DNA of 64,000 nucleotides from Sweltsa coloradensis (Eukaryota; Arthropoda; Insecta; Plecoptera; Chloroperlidae). This document shows, piece after piece, positions 56,007-64,000 of the stretch; positions within the stretch are counted from its first letter, which is position 1, and each line of letters starts with the position of its first letter. The translations under genes were made by a program, and so were the position numbers. The notes beneath the pieces are model-generated. The model made no database searches. It had not been told where the DNA came from and saw only the letters and a program-made list of their open reading frames with translations. The stretch covers positions 1 through 64,000 of the forward strand of contig JAMZAV010000806.1 in assembly GCA_024449915.1 (NCBI GenBank), read 5' to 3'.

Positions 56007-56060
56007 GGCCACCATCTGCCTGATGAGTCCCAGAAGGACGAAACGCGTCGTGGATTAAGG
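56007..56060 (+). ncRNA. Type I hammerhead ribozyme, copy 3
   Basis: Plus-strand copy identical to the minus-strand ones. A CCAGCC/GGCTGG hairpin lies about 55 bp downstream (56117-56134) and recurs after every hammerhead in the element. Confidence 0.85.
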
Positions 56061-56489
56061 TAACAACTTTAAATTAGCTGCAGTTGTCATCAGCAGGTGA
56101 AAAGTTTTGTCGCCCCCAGCCCTTCAGGCTGGGATTTATGTTCTCTTTGCTTTCCCAACCTGTCAACCCTTCTCCAATCTAAGTAGCCGATAGGCATTTT
56201 TCACACTAGAACCAATCAGTCGATTGACACCCTATCACTTTCTTTTTCTGTCTTCACCTTTGGGGTTGAGATGGGCGAGCCTACTACACCCTCTGGTGGG
56301 TCCGTGTTTCCTTGTTCATTACAAGTGTGACTCCTTGTCCTGCTGGGGGGGCCTAGCAGGTGATGAACCTGTTAGACCCTTCTCTTCTTTTCCTTCAACC
56401 TCTTCACCTGCAGCCAAGAGCTATTATAGCACGTGTACCTGTGCTATAGCCAAGAGCTTGCAACTTGTAGTGTCTTTCCTTTCGTTTTC

Positions 56490-56565
56490 AGATCCCAGTC
56501 ACAATTAGTAGGGCAGCCTCTCTCGTTGCCACGGGTCTTGGGTTCAAATCCAAGTTAAGACATGG
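56490..56565 (+). repeat. tRNA-like module 2, copy 2
   Basis: Contains GGTTCAAATCC and the GGGCAGCCTCTCTCG block. Lies between hammerhead copies 3 and 4, in the same orientation. Confidence 0.65.
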
Positions 56566-56725
56566 TTGTTTTGTCGCCCAAGCACCAGAGTCTAGGAGGG
56601 AAGCCCCCTCACTGGTTGTGCTGTTGGGTGACTTTCCACCTTTCCTATCTCTGACCCCTTTTTTCTTTATTTATTTATTTTTATATATATATTTTTTTTT
56701 TGTTTTTTTAAAGTATGAATGAAGA

Positions 56726-56801
56726 GGCACCCTGGCCAAGCAACAGAAGGGGCAGCTTTTCTCTTGTTGCCAAGGGTCCTGGTTCGAATCCAGGGTGAGT
56801 C
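56726..56801 (+). repeat. tRNA-like module 1, copy 3
   Basis: Contains TGGCCAAGCAACAG and GGTTCGAATCC in the usual spacing. Preceded by a T/A-rich spacer of variable length, the most variable part between units. Confidence 0.7.
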
Positions 56802-57008
56802 ATGGATGTTTTGTCTCCCGAGCACTAGAGTTGGGAGGGAAGCCCCCTTACTGGTTGTGCTGACGGTGTGGCTCAGTATGAATGGTGTTTGAAGTAACCT
56901 TGCTGATGATGACAACATGCATGCAGAATTTGCTTCTTGCGTGGCCCTACCACAGGTTTGGTTATGTGTTGTGAGTTTTGTTTGCATGTAGTTAGCTGAT
57001 TTTTAGTG

Positions 57009-57061
57009 GCCACCATCTGCCTGATGAGTCCCAGAAGGACGAAACGCGTCGTGGATTAAGG
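57009..57061 (+). ncRNA. Type I hammerhead ribozyme, copy 4
   Basis: Second plus-strand copy, about 1.0 kb from copy 3, again identical through the catalytic core. Ends 150 bp before the right edge of the element. Confidence 0.85.
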
Positions 57062-57791
57062 TAACAACTTTAAATTAGCTGCAGTTGTCATCAGCAGGTG
57101 AAAAGTTTTGTCGCCCCCAGCCCTTCAGGCTGGGATTTATGTTCTCTTTGCTTTCCCAACCTGTCAACCCTTCTCCAATCTAAGTAGCCGATAGGCATTT
57201 TTCACACTAGAATCGACTAATAATATACTAGCCTACAAATCATAGAAACGATATCATGTTACATTATTATTATTTATTTCAATAAATCATACAAATAATA
57301 TCACATAACATAAAATAAATGGAAAACGGGCGTGATTGACTACACCCAAAATGGAAAAGCAGAAATTTCAATGCATTACTAAGAATTGCCTACAAACATA
57401 ATCACAAATTTATTTTTAAATAAAGAATAAATTATTGTAGGCCTACCGTGTTCTGGGGGTCTATTTACTAAACTCTAAACGACATGCTAAGTTTCATCTA
57501 ATTATCACTTGTGCCGCTAGTACCAACTTAAAATACCGCCAAATTCAAAGGCAGCACCGGCACCGCTAACTTTGATGAAATAGCAAAAAAACAAACAAAC
57601 TAGCAACACTCCGCTCCCGATCAGATCATTAAATATATAAATATTATTAATATTAATTTTCAATTGAATTTCGGTTTCACGAATACATTAATGTATATGT
57701 AATAAACGCATATCGCCAGTTAAAATTTATTTTTCCTGAAATCCAGGGGGGGGCAAGCGCCCCCCCTTGCCCCCCCCCTCCCGGCGCGATG

Positions 57792-57922
57792 TACCGAAAG
57801 TATGTGTTTGAGAGACAATGCTCTATGAGATCTAATATATACTGTGGGGGCTTTATTTGGGTCTTGATAATTTAAGGTTTCACCAATAGGCCCCTTTGTA
57901 AACAAAGATACAACATGCCATC
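57792..57922 (-). pseudogene. Penelope-like reverse transcriptase, fingers part (inverted segment)
   Basis: On the minus strand V-V-S-L-F-T-K-G-P-I-G begins at ~57920, a block found at the start of the conserved Penelope-like polymerase domain. A frame change near 57815 leads into T-Y-F and the 8-bp target duplication of the hAT-like element. The protein continues at 53763. Confidence 0.75.
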
Positions 57923-58740
57923 TGGGTATATAGTAGAGCAGAGCTTGATAATTTTCTGACTTATTTGAACAGTTTACATGACGATATTAAGTTCACAATG
58001 GAAGTTGAACAAGATAACCGCCTTCCATTTTTGGATGTGTTGGTAATGAAAACACATGACGAAAGCTTTGCCCATACCGTATATCGTAAACCGACACATA
58101 CTCATAGATATTTAAATGCTTCATCACACCACCATCTTGCTCAACTATTCTCAGTTGTTAACACTCTCGCTACACGATCAAAGAGGCTATCTGACCAACA
58201 CCATATAACAGAAGAAATGAAGGGACTTCGGGAAGCTCTTCTTTCGAATGGTTATTCCGACAAATCTATTTCCAAAGCGTTTAACAGAATTCCTAAAAGA
58301 AGGACTTAAATCCTCTAGAAGTAGAGAAATACCGAAGCATGGCATATTTACCGTATGTACAAGGCACCACAGATAAAATAAGCAGACTCCTAAAGAAAAA
58401 CAACATTGGAACCATCTTTAAAGCTGAACTTAAGATCTCATCAATGCTTAGAAATGTGAAAGATGTGATTCCTCATGAAGCTCATGGAATATACGAAATT
58501 CCTTGCGGGTGTTGTGAGAAAACATATATCGGAAGGACGAACCGTAAAATCTCAGCACGTCTGGACGAGCATAGAACTGCAATAAAAAACAGGCAAACTA
58601 CATCTGCTCTTTTCCAGCACTATTTTGAGAAGGAGCACTGGATAGATTTCGCGAACGCAAAGACTGTTGCCAGAGTGGACCATTAAGTATCACGTATTGT
58701 TAGAGAAGCCGTCGAAATGGGAAACGAACGCATAACTTAA
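57915..58740 (+). pseudogene. Penelope-like thumb region and GIY-YIG endonuclease
   Basis: The plus strand begins just after the catalytic block and shows I-K-F-T-M-E-V-E and L-P-F-L-D-V (58000-58035), then Y-R-K-P-T-H-T-H-R-Y, typical of Penelope-like enzymes. A frame change occurs at ~58310. The endonuclease follows with G-I-Y-E-I-P-C (58485) and Y-I-G-R-T (58525), the Arg-containing R-K-I-S-A-R-L-D-E-H block, and an H...C-type linker with C-G-C-C before the Y-I-G. A stop at 58685 and frame change precede a final R-I-V-R-E-A-V-E block. The catalytic GIY and YIG residues are kept, but two frame breaks inactivate the gene. Confidence 0.85.
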
Positions 58741-59075
58741 AACATACGAGGATGAGCGAAAGACTAGCACCTGGAACTGCGCTACTGCATAGCAACTGTT
58801 GCCGTAATACCCCATTTGCACGAAAATGTAGTTTCTCGAACTAGAGTGGATAGAGGAGAAAGAAGCCACCTGAAGCTCCAAACTACCAAACACCGTTAAG
58901 GTCATCGCAAAGATCTTAAAGTAAGCTGAGCACTGCGTGACGTTGTTTGTCTTATATATTGTCCATTGTCTTGTTTGTTTCCCCAATGTTTTTAATTGTA
59001 GTAGGTAACCTTGAGAATGGGCAGGGAGAACTGTTCGAAACGTTGGTAATAAATTACTAAATTAAATACTTATTT
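58741..59075 (+). other. Penelope-like 3' untranslated region with hammerhead-like end motif
   Basis: Non-coding sequence after the nuclease. Near its end (59008-59043) CTTGAGAA, a GGCAG/CTGTT stem and GAAACGTT occur in hammerhead order, without the CTGATGA core. An ATAAATTACTAAATTAAAT run marks the likely 3' end. Confidence 0.5.
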
Positions 59076-59130
59076 ATATATTATATTAGGATTGTCTATG
59101 TAAAATGGTACTTGTGCTGTACGAGACTCT

Positions 59131-59162
<32 letters not shown>

Positions 59163-60279
59163 GTATAATTTAGGAAAAAAAAATCCCTAAAAGAAGTTCA
59201 TGCAACTTCATCCAATTACTCCAATTGGTTTAATCACAGTCTTTTGTGTAAAATTAACACATCCAAACTGGGTATCATTATTTTGGAAGTCTATTTTACA
59301 GGAAAAAATTTGTGGGAAAAAAAAATATATATTAATTAAATTAAATAAATGTGTACCATTTTTGACATAGGCATACAAAGTACACCTAAAACGCAATAGA
59401 TTATCACGTTACATTCTTATAAACATACATAAGCACCGTCAAGTACAAGTCATTCATGAACTATGTTCTAGTCTTCCCAGCATACTTATTATGTCAAAAG
59501 TAGTATCAAAAAATTAAATATATTTAATTTAAGGTTAAATTAAAAAAAAATATATATATATATTTTCCCGTTAAATATTTGCTTTTAAATGTTACCCAGT
59601 TAGCTGTGTCAATTTTACACAACAAATTGTGACTACATAAATATTTTCAATTCACGGGAAAAATGCATAAACCTAATTTTGGGACTCTTACCTTTAAAAA
59701 TTATACACGCATGTTTGATTCTTCTGTTGACATTTGGAGGTGCTCGTGTCAAACAACAATATTGATAGTAAGTAATTCCTCATTTATTGCTTAAATAGTC
59801 GGCTAGTTATGGAATTTCGTTTCGTGTATGGATTCAACGATTCATAGGCATTATGTTAGTAAAGGGGAAAATTTTTGGACGATTGATCGAGTTTTAGGTA
59901 TCCATATTTAATAATACATATGTCAAAAGTGGCATAAACGCACCCCCCGAAAGCCCCCCCCCCCCCCCCCCATCATGTTATTTTGGAATTGTCTTTTTAC
60001 TTGGTATTTCCTAGTGACCTAGCGGTTACCAGCTCCAATAGGGATTGGCTAACCTTTATTTCCAAGTTTCGAACCGAACTTGAACTTGTGTACCAAAAAT
60101 GTTCCGAACTTCGAGCTCGAACCGAGCTCTTACAAATTCGTTTGAAAAGTGAAAACAAGTGGCCCTTAGCCCACAAATCATAGTGAATGGAGCTGTTACT
60201 TCTCTAAAGATTGTTAATTGTAAATTAAAATACAATATTAACTTAATATGCTTCCCATGCATTCTTTTCGGTGTTGGAA
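59076..60279. other. AT-rich spacer with (TA)n and poly-C tracts
   Basis: A (TA)13-like tract at 59130-59158, a short TATATATATAT at 59551 and a run of 18 C at ~59953. At 60060-60130 related words (CGAACCGAACTTGAAC, CGAACTTCGAGCTCGAACC) form a small imperfect repeat. No gene. Confidence 0.5.
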
Positions 60280-60546
<267 letters not shown>

Positions 60547-60583
60547 ATCCAATAAATGACATGGGTGGTAGGTGGGCTTAGGT

Positions 60584-60777
<194 letters not shown>

Positions 60778-60802
60778 CTTTGAGTAGTAGAGATAGCGTG
60801 CA

Positions 60803-61536
60803 GCTTATGGGACTTTTCGAGTTGCCTTCAAACAAGGAAGTTGAAAAGTAAAAAGTGAAAAGTGGAAAGAAGAATGGCCTTGAAGAGTTGACCGTGAATG
60901 GTCGACAACGTTGTCATTGAGTTCAACTTTGGCAAGAAATCGAGATGCAGAAAAACGTAAGACCTTTGCCACAGCTTGATATACATGTGGCGGTGGAAAT
61001 TCCTGCCCGATTGTCAGCTGAGAGTCATTCTGTCAACTTGTAAAATTCGCGAAACAACTGTGTTTCATAGCGTCTACTGAACTAGCACATTTAGTTTGCC
61101 CCAAATTGAGAGGCAAGTGACAGTAATGCGGAACCCGAACGCGGCTAAAGAAAGGCTGGCAGTGACGTTGCATCAGCATCAGGTTTGTACCTAACCTAGG
61201 CCCTAGGCCTATACCTATTTTATGTATCCCAATTCGCATGATGGGCCACATGAGGAAGTGAATTCGCTCCACTACGCCCTAGGTTTTAGGCCTAGAACCT
61301 AGAATAGTAAACAAACACGCGCCAGTACTGTGTGAAGATCCAGATTGAAGAAAACAATTGTGATGGTTAGTTACCCCTACTTGCCGTATCAGCGCGCGCG
61401 GCGCAACAGTTTCTCACAAAGGCCGAGAGGTGACGCCAGGCACAAACTGTTTCTCTTCGTCCGAAAAGTTACTCGTTCTTTTCACTTTTTACTTTTTACT
61501 TTTTCAACTTCCCCCGTGTAAATGGCCCATAAGCAT
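60803..61536. mobile_element. Inverted-repeat element (~730 bp), non-coding
   Basis: GCTTATGGGAC (left) mirrors GGCCCATAAGC (right). Just inside, GGAAGTTGAAAAGTAAAAAG (60830) mirrors CTTTTTACTTTTTCAACTTCC (61490, quoted in words of the same block). The interior (60860-61470) has no open frame of note. Possibly a non-autonomous DNA transposon; target duplication unclear. Confidence 0.55.
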
Positions 61537-62089
61537 AGCATGGGCGCGGAAGCGCAGCACAGGAGATGGTTATATTTTATATTTCTTACGCTTGCGCTTG
61601 CGTCCAGTTATGATTGACCAATAGGAATCCAGAAACAACAAGACTCAACACAAACGCCCATTTTCAGTTAAATCAAATCCACAGCTATTAATGTTTGTGT
61701 CTGTGGCAGTATTTGAATCACACTGCCTTCTAGGTTTAGACTCATAACATTAGTAATATATCTCAAAGGTTGGTACCACCGCTTGTAGTTGATGGTCTGC
61801 ACGAGATGTCAGCCAGAAGTATACATGTAGCACACTAGTAGATCCAGATAATAAAGTATTATAATAACCTATGCAGTAGCCTTTAACTAAAGACCAGCTA
61901 ACCATCCTGATACATGGTTTACGGAAGTTATGGATGTTGTTACATGGTTTCAACTCATTAAATACTCGCTGTATGAATGAATACAACCATGGGTGCACTA
62001 GGCCTAAGCCTAGGCTAGGCTCACATAGACGCAATTCGATGTTCTAGACGCTTTTCGAAGCAGGCCTAGTGTGAAGTCTCTTTTTGAAG
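61537..62089 (+). other. Unassigned leader region before the SURL-type gag
   Basis: No open frame of interest. It may contain the 5' LTR or leader of the gypsy element that follows, but I see no primer-binding site and no second LTR to compare. CCTAGGC words occur at 61995-62020. Confidence 0.3.
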
Positions 62090-62968
62090 ATGGACGCCGT
62101 AAACCCAGCTATACAAGGACCTTACAACATGGTAAGTCTTCCAGTCCCTTCTGCTGTTGTCATTGGCGAAAATGTGGTAGAGAATTGGTCTCAGTGGAGC
62201 AACTATGTCATTGCAAGCGAGCTAAATCTAAAATCTCATGCAATACAAGTGGCTACATTTTTGACTGCGGTTGGAAAAGATTGCTTCCAAATCTTTCAAA
62301 ACTTAGCATTGTTTGATGCTGACAAATCTACAGTTGAGTCAATTTTATCACACCTTGATGCATATTTTCTTCCAAAAGTGATCATAATCTATGAAAGATA
62401 TGCCTTCCATTCTGCTGGTCAGGAAGATGGCGAGTCAGTTGATGCATTTGTCAATAGGCTTAGGAAACTAGTAGCTACATGTTCCTATGGTGCGATGACT
62501 GAGGACATGATACGGGACAAGATAGTGCTAGGGATCCGAGAAGTTAGAACGCGCCGCCGTTTACTAACTGAAGTCAACCTAACCCTAGACAAGGCTATAG
62601 GAATGTGTTGGTCAGAGGAAATTACAGAACGACAGATACAGCAACTTGACAACTCATCAAGCCAAGTAGTAAACAAACTTTCTAAACAGGGAAAGTCACA
62701 TCAAAAGCCGACCCCAAAAGTAACTAAAACATGTAAATACTGTGGGCTTCAACATGAACGCGTGCGGGAAAGCTGCCCTGCATTTGGCAAAAAATGCAAT
62801 ATTTGCCACAAGGAAAATCATTTTTCAAATGTGTGCCGGAGCCAACAAAGTATTGAACAACAACAACAGCCTAAAGGTAAGAAAAAATTAAATGCCGTAT
62901 CGCAGAATACGAATGCACAGGGTACAGACTCCGATGAATCACTATATCAGGTGAGTACATTATGTTAA
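62090..62968 (+). CDS. gag: SURL/Mag-type Gag with two zinc knuckles
   Basis: The first ATG of the frame is at 62090 (M-D-A-V-N-P), giving 292 residues. The N-terminal ~200 residues are a Mag-type capsid region with W-S-Q-W, a Y-A-F-H-S-A-G-Q block, and the D-K-I-V-L-G-I-R block seen in this family. Two Cys/His knuckles follow at ~214-250: C-x2-C-x3-H-x6-C, then the canonical C-x2-C-x4-H-x4-C. A Gln/Lys-rich tail ends the protein. The open frame is intact. Function: RNA packaging and particle assembly. Similar Gags are frequent in echinoderms but not confined to them. Confidence 0.85.
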   Translation: MDAVNPAIQGPYNMVSLPVPSAVVIGENVVENWSQWSNYVIASELNLKSHAIQVATFLTAVGKDCFQIFQNLALFDADKSTVESILSHLDAYFLPKVIIIYERYAFHSAGQEDGESVDAFVNRLRKLVATCSYGAMTEDMIRDKIVLGIREVRTRRRLLTEVNLTLDKAIGMCWSEEITERQIQQLDNSSSQVVNKLSKQGKSHQKPTPKVTKTCKYCGLQHERVRESCPAFGKKCNICHKENHFSNVCRSQQSIEQQQQPKGKKKLNAVSQNTNAQGTDSDESLYQVSTLC

Positions 62969-62970
62969 GG

Positions 62971-64000
62971 CCATGATGACACACACCAAAGTCAGTGTGG
63001 CTGGCAAGAATGATGTCATCGAAGCTCAGATAGACACAGGCGCTGACTGTAATGTCATGGGTTCAGTGAAATTCAAGCAACTTGTGCAAAATGACTGCAA
63101 ATCGCTTGAACCTAGTTCCGTCAAACTGAGGACTTAGTAGTGAGGAGTAGTGGGAAAATATTAAAACCATTAGGCCAAGCACAGATTGATTGTAAATATA
63201 AGAATAATAAATGTTCGGCAACATTTCAGATAGTTGAAGGTAACTACACTACTCTGCTGTCAGGTGATACTAGCATGCGATTGAATCTTGTTAAAATACT
63301 TGCAGATCTTCATGCAGTAAAAGGTCACGACAATGAATTCGATCAAATAACTAACGAATATCAAGATGTATTCACAGGTCTTGGTAAATTGCCCGGTAAG
63401 TGTCACTTAAAGGGAGACTCGGATGCACAACCTATTCAACACAAACCACGACGCATACCAGTAGCCATAAGAGAAAAATTAAAATTTTACTTAAACCAAC
63501 TTGAGGAGAGGGGAGTTATAAAGAAGGTGCATGATCGTACTACTTGGACACACAATACTGTGGTAGCTCGGAAAGGTAAGAAGATTCGACAATGCTTAGA
63601 TCCACCGGAACTCAACGTAGCTTTAGATAGGCCAAGGTATCCTATGAACAAGCTAGAAGAAGTCTTACCTGAGTTGGCAAAAGCAAAGATATTCTCGGTG
63701 GTAGACGTTAAAGATGCGTACTGGCATGTAGAATTGGATGAAGAGAGTAGCGGTTTAACAACGTTCTAGACGAATCAAGGTCGTTACAGGTGGGTTCGCC
63801 TACCTTTTGGTATTGCCACAGCTAGTGAAGAATTTCAAAGACGACTTCATGAAGCGCTTGATGGATTGAAAGGTGTGGAAATCATCGCAGACGATATTCT
63901 GGTATATGGATGCGGTGACGATCTCGAAACCGCAAGTAAAGACCACAATCAAAATTTGAAACAACTACTTCTCAGATGCAGAGAAAAGAATATTAAGTTA
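62971..64000 (+). pseudogene. pol: SURL/Mag-type protease and reverse transcriptase, truncated by the window
   Basis: Q-I-D-T-G-A-D-C-N (catalytic DTG, ~63030) begins the protease. Two stops close together near 63135 interrupt it, then the frame reopens. Blocks follow in order: H-K-P-R-R-I-P (~63440), L-E-E-R-G-V-I-K-K (~63500), R-Q-C-L-D-P (~63590), V-V-D-V-K-D-A-Y-W-H (~63700). A TAG stop lies at 63767, then R-L-P-F-G-I-A-T-A (~63800) and catalytic A-D-D-I-L-V-Y (~63890). In an intact element it matures the polyprotein and makes cDNA. This copy is inactive. Confidence 0.85.

Larger units (their letters stand above)
54242..57211. mobile_element. Hammerhead-bearing non-autonomous (Penelope-like) element, inverted multimer
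   Basis: Flanked by ATCGACTAATAATAT at 54227-54241 and 57212-57226, a perfect 15-bp target duplication. The left part (54242-~55867) consists of about 1.6 minus-strand units and the right part (~55886-57211) of about 1.3 plus-strand units. They meet head to head at an A-rich junction. Unit length is ~1.0 kb. A unit holds a ~330-bp hammerhead block, a ~270-bp spacer, tRNA-like module 2, a T/A-rich spacer and tRNA-like module 1. No protein is encoded. Hammerheads of this type mark Penelope-like elements and retrozymes; which machinery moved this copy is inferred. Confidence 0.8.
53764..57791. mobile_element. hAT-like non-autonomous element in the Penelope-like copy
   Basis: Flanked by TACCGAAA at 53756-53763 and 57792-57799, a perfect 8-bp target duplication inside the Penelope-like frame. 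Ends are CATGGGCGCCGGCAGG and, inverted, CATCGCGCCGGGAGG, each followed by a G-rich run. Without the nested insertion at 54242-57211 the element is about 1.04 kb. No transposase is present. The 8-bp duplication suggests hAT; the CATSGCGCC ends are not the classic CAGTG. Confidence 0.75.
53590..59075. mobile_element. Penelope-like element, inverted 5' part joined to direct 3' part, with nested inserts
   Basis: Reverse transcriptase sequence runs on the minus strand from ~57922 down to 57792 and, across the hAT-like insert, from 53763 to ~53593. The following part of the same protein starts on the plus strand at ~57915 and continues through a GIY-YIG nuclease to 58740, with a 3' untranslated region to ~59075. 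The two parts meet in protein order without gap: the minus part ends just after the catalytic D-D and the plus part starts with the next residues. That is the pattern left by twin priming. Confidence 0.8.
62090..64000 (+). mobile_element. C-Mag/SURL-type Ty3/gypsy element, continues past the right edge
   Basis: Gag with two zinc knuckles (62090-62968), an aspartic protease start (62971 on) and reverse transcriptase up to the window edge follow in the gypsy order. Several stops in pol show decay. RNase H, integrase and the 3' LTR would lie beyond 64000. Distinct from the element at 37097, which has one knuckle and a different protease region. Confidence 0.85.

Overview
This window is eukaryotic, repeat-dense DNA with no host gene that I can recognise. 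Every protein-coding signal of any strength belongs to a transposable element: Ty1/copia and Ty3/gypsy LTR elements, restriction-endonuclease (R4/Dong-type) and other non-LTR elements, and a Penelope-like element with a GIY-YIG nuclease. The rest is non-autonomous elements (Helentron-like, hAT-like, inverted-repeat elements, tRNA-like SINE heads) and tandem arrays. A C-Mag/SURL-type gypsy gag, Penelope-like elements with hammerhead ribozymes, Helentron-like repeats and many CCTAGG/AGGCCT words suggest a marine invertebrate. An echinoderm or a related deuterostome is plausible, but that is inference.

Layout, left third. 1-4 kb: a decayed copia element (minus strand) cut by two Helentron-like inserts in opposite orientation. 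5.2-7.3 kb: a 2.1-kb element with 326-bp terminal inverted repeats and no coding capacity. 7.4-12.8 kb: three 5'-truncated copies of an R4/Dong-type LINE, head to tail, separated by (TAA)n tracts. 12.8-21.2 kb: a copia LTR fragment and a second decayed copia element (plus strand), interrupted by a hAT-like insert with an 8-bp target duplication and by a minus-strand LINE tail. 21.2-22.7 kb: Helentron-like copies around a copia LTR fragment. 23.5-25.9 kb: a 2.4-kb inverted-repeat element rich in CGGGCA motifs. 25.9-26.6 kb: a 74-bp tandem array.

Middle. 29.2-33.5 kb: a 47-bp satellite containing two Helentron-like inserts of identical length. 36.6-37.1 kb: a poly-G-bearing tandem repeat. 37.1-42.8 kb: a young Ty3/gypsy element (246-bp LTRs differing at 2 sites, 4-bp target duplication) whose gag, protease and polymerase frames are separated by small frame breaks. 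42.8-44.1 kb: a minisatellite that reverses orientation in its middle. 44.1-48.3 kb: a second 47-bp satellite. The centres of both 47-bp arrays are full of single-base gaps while their edges are clean, which looks like unpolished long-read sequence.

Right part. 48.7-53.6 kb: composite repeats, fold-back structures and a palindromic 44-bp array. 53.6-59.1 kb: the most interesting nest. A Penelope-like element (reverse transcriptase plus GIY-YIG nuclease) is present as an inverted 5' part joined to a direct 3' part, the signature of twin priming. A 4.0-kb hAT-like element sits inside it (8-bp target duplication), and inside that is a 3.0-kb insertion (15-bp target duplication) made of inverted copies of a ~1-kb unit. 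Each unit carries a type I hammerhead ribozyme with a minimal, palindromic stem III and two tRNA-like modules with intact B boxes. 60-62 kb: CA and GGAGAA microsatellites and an inverted-repeat element. 62.1 kb to the right edge: the gag and broken pol of a C-Mag/SURL-type gypsy element that runs off the window.

How parts interact: much of the window is insertion into insertion, and target duplications give a relative order. Copia-2 is older than its hAT-like and LINE inserts. The Penelope-like copy is older than the hAT-like element, which is older than the hammerhead element. R4/Dong-type copies both use and create (TAA)n tracts, which explains their chaining.
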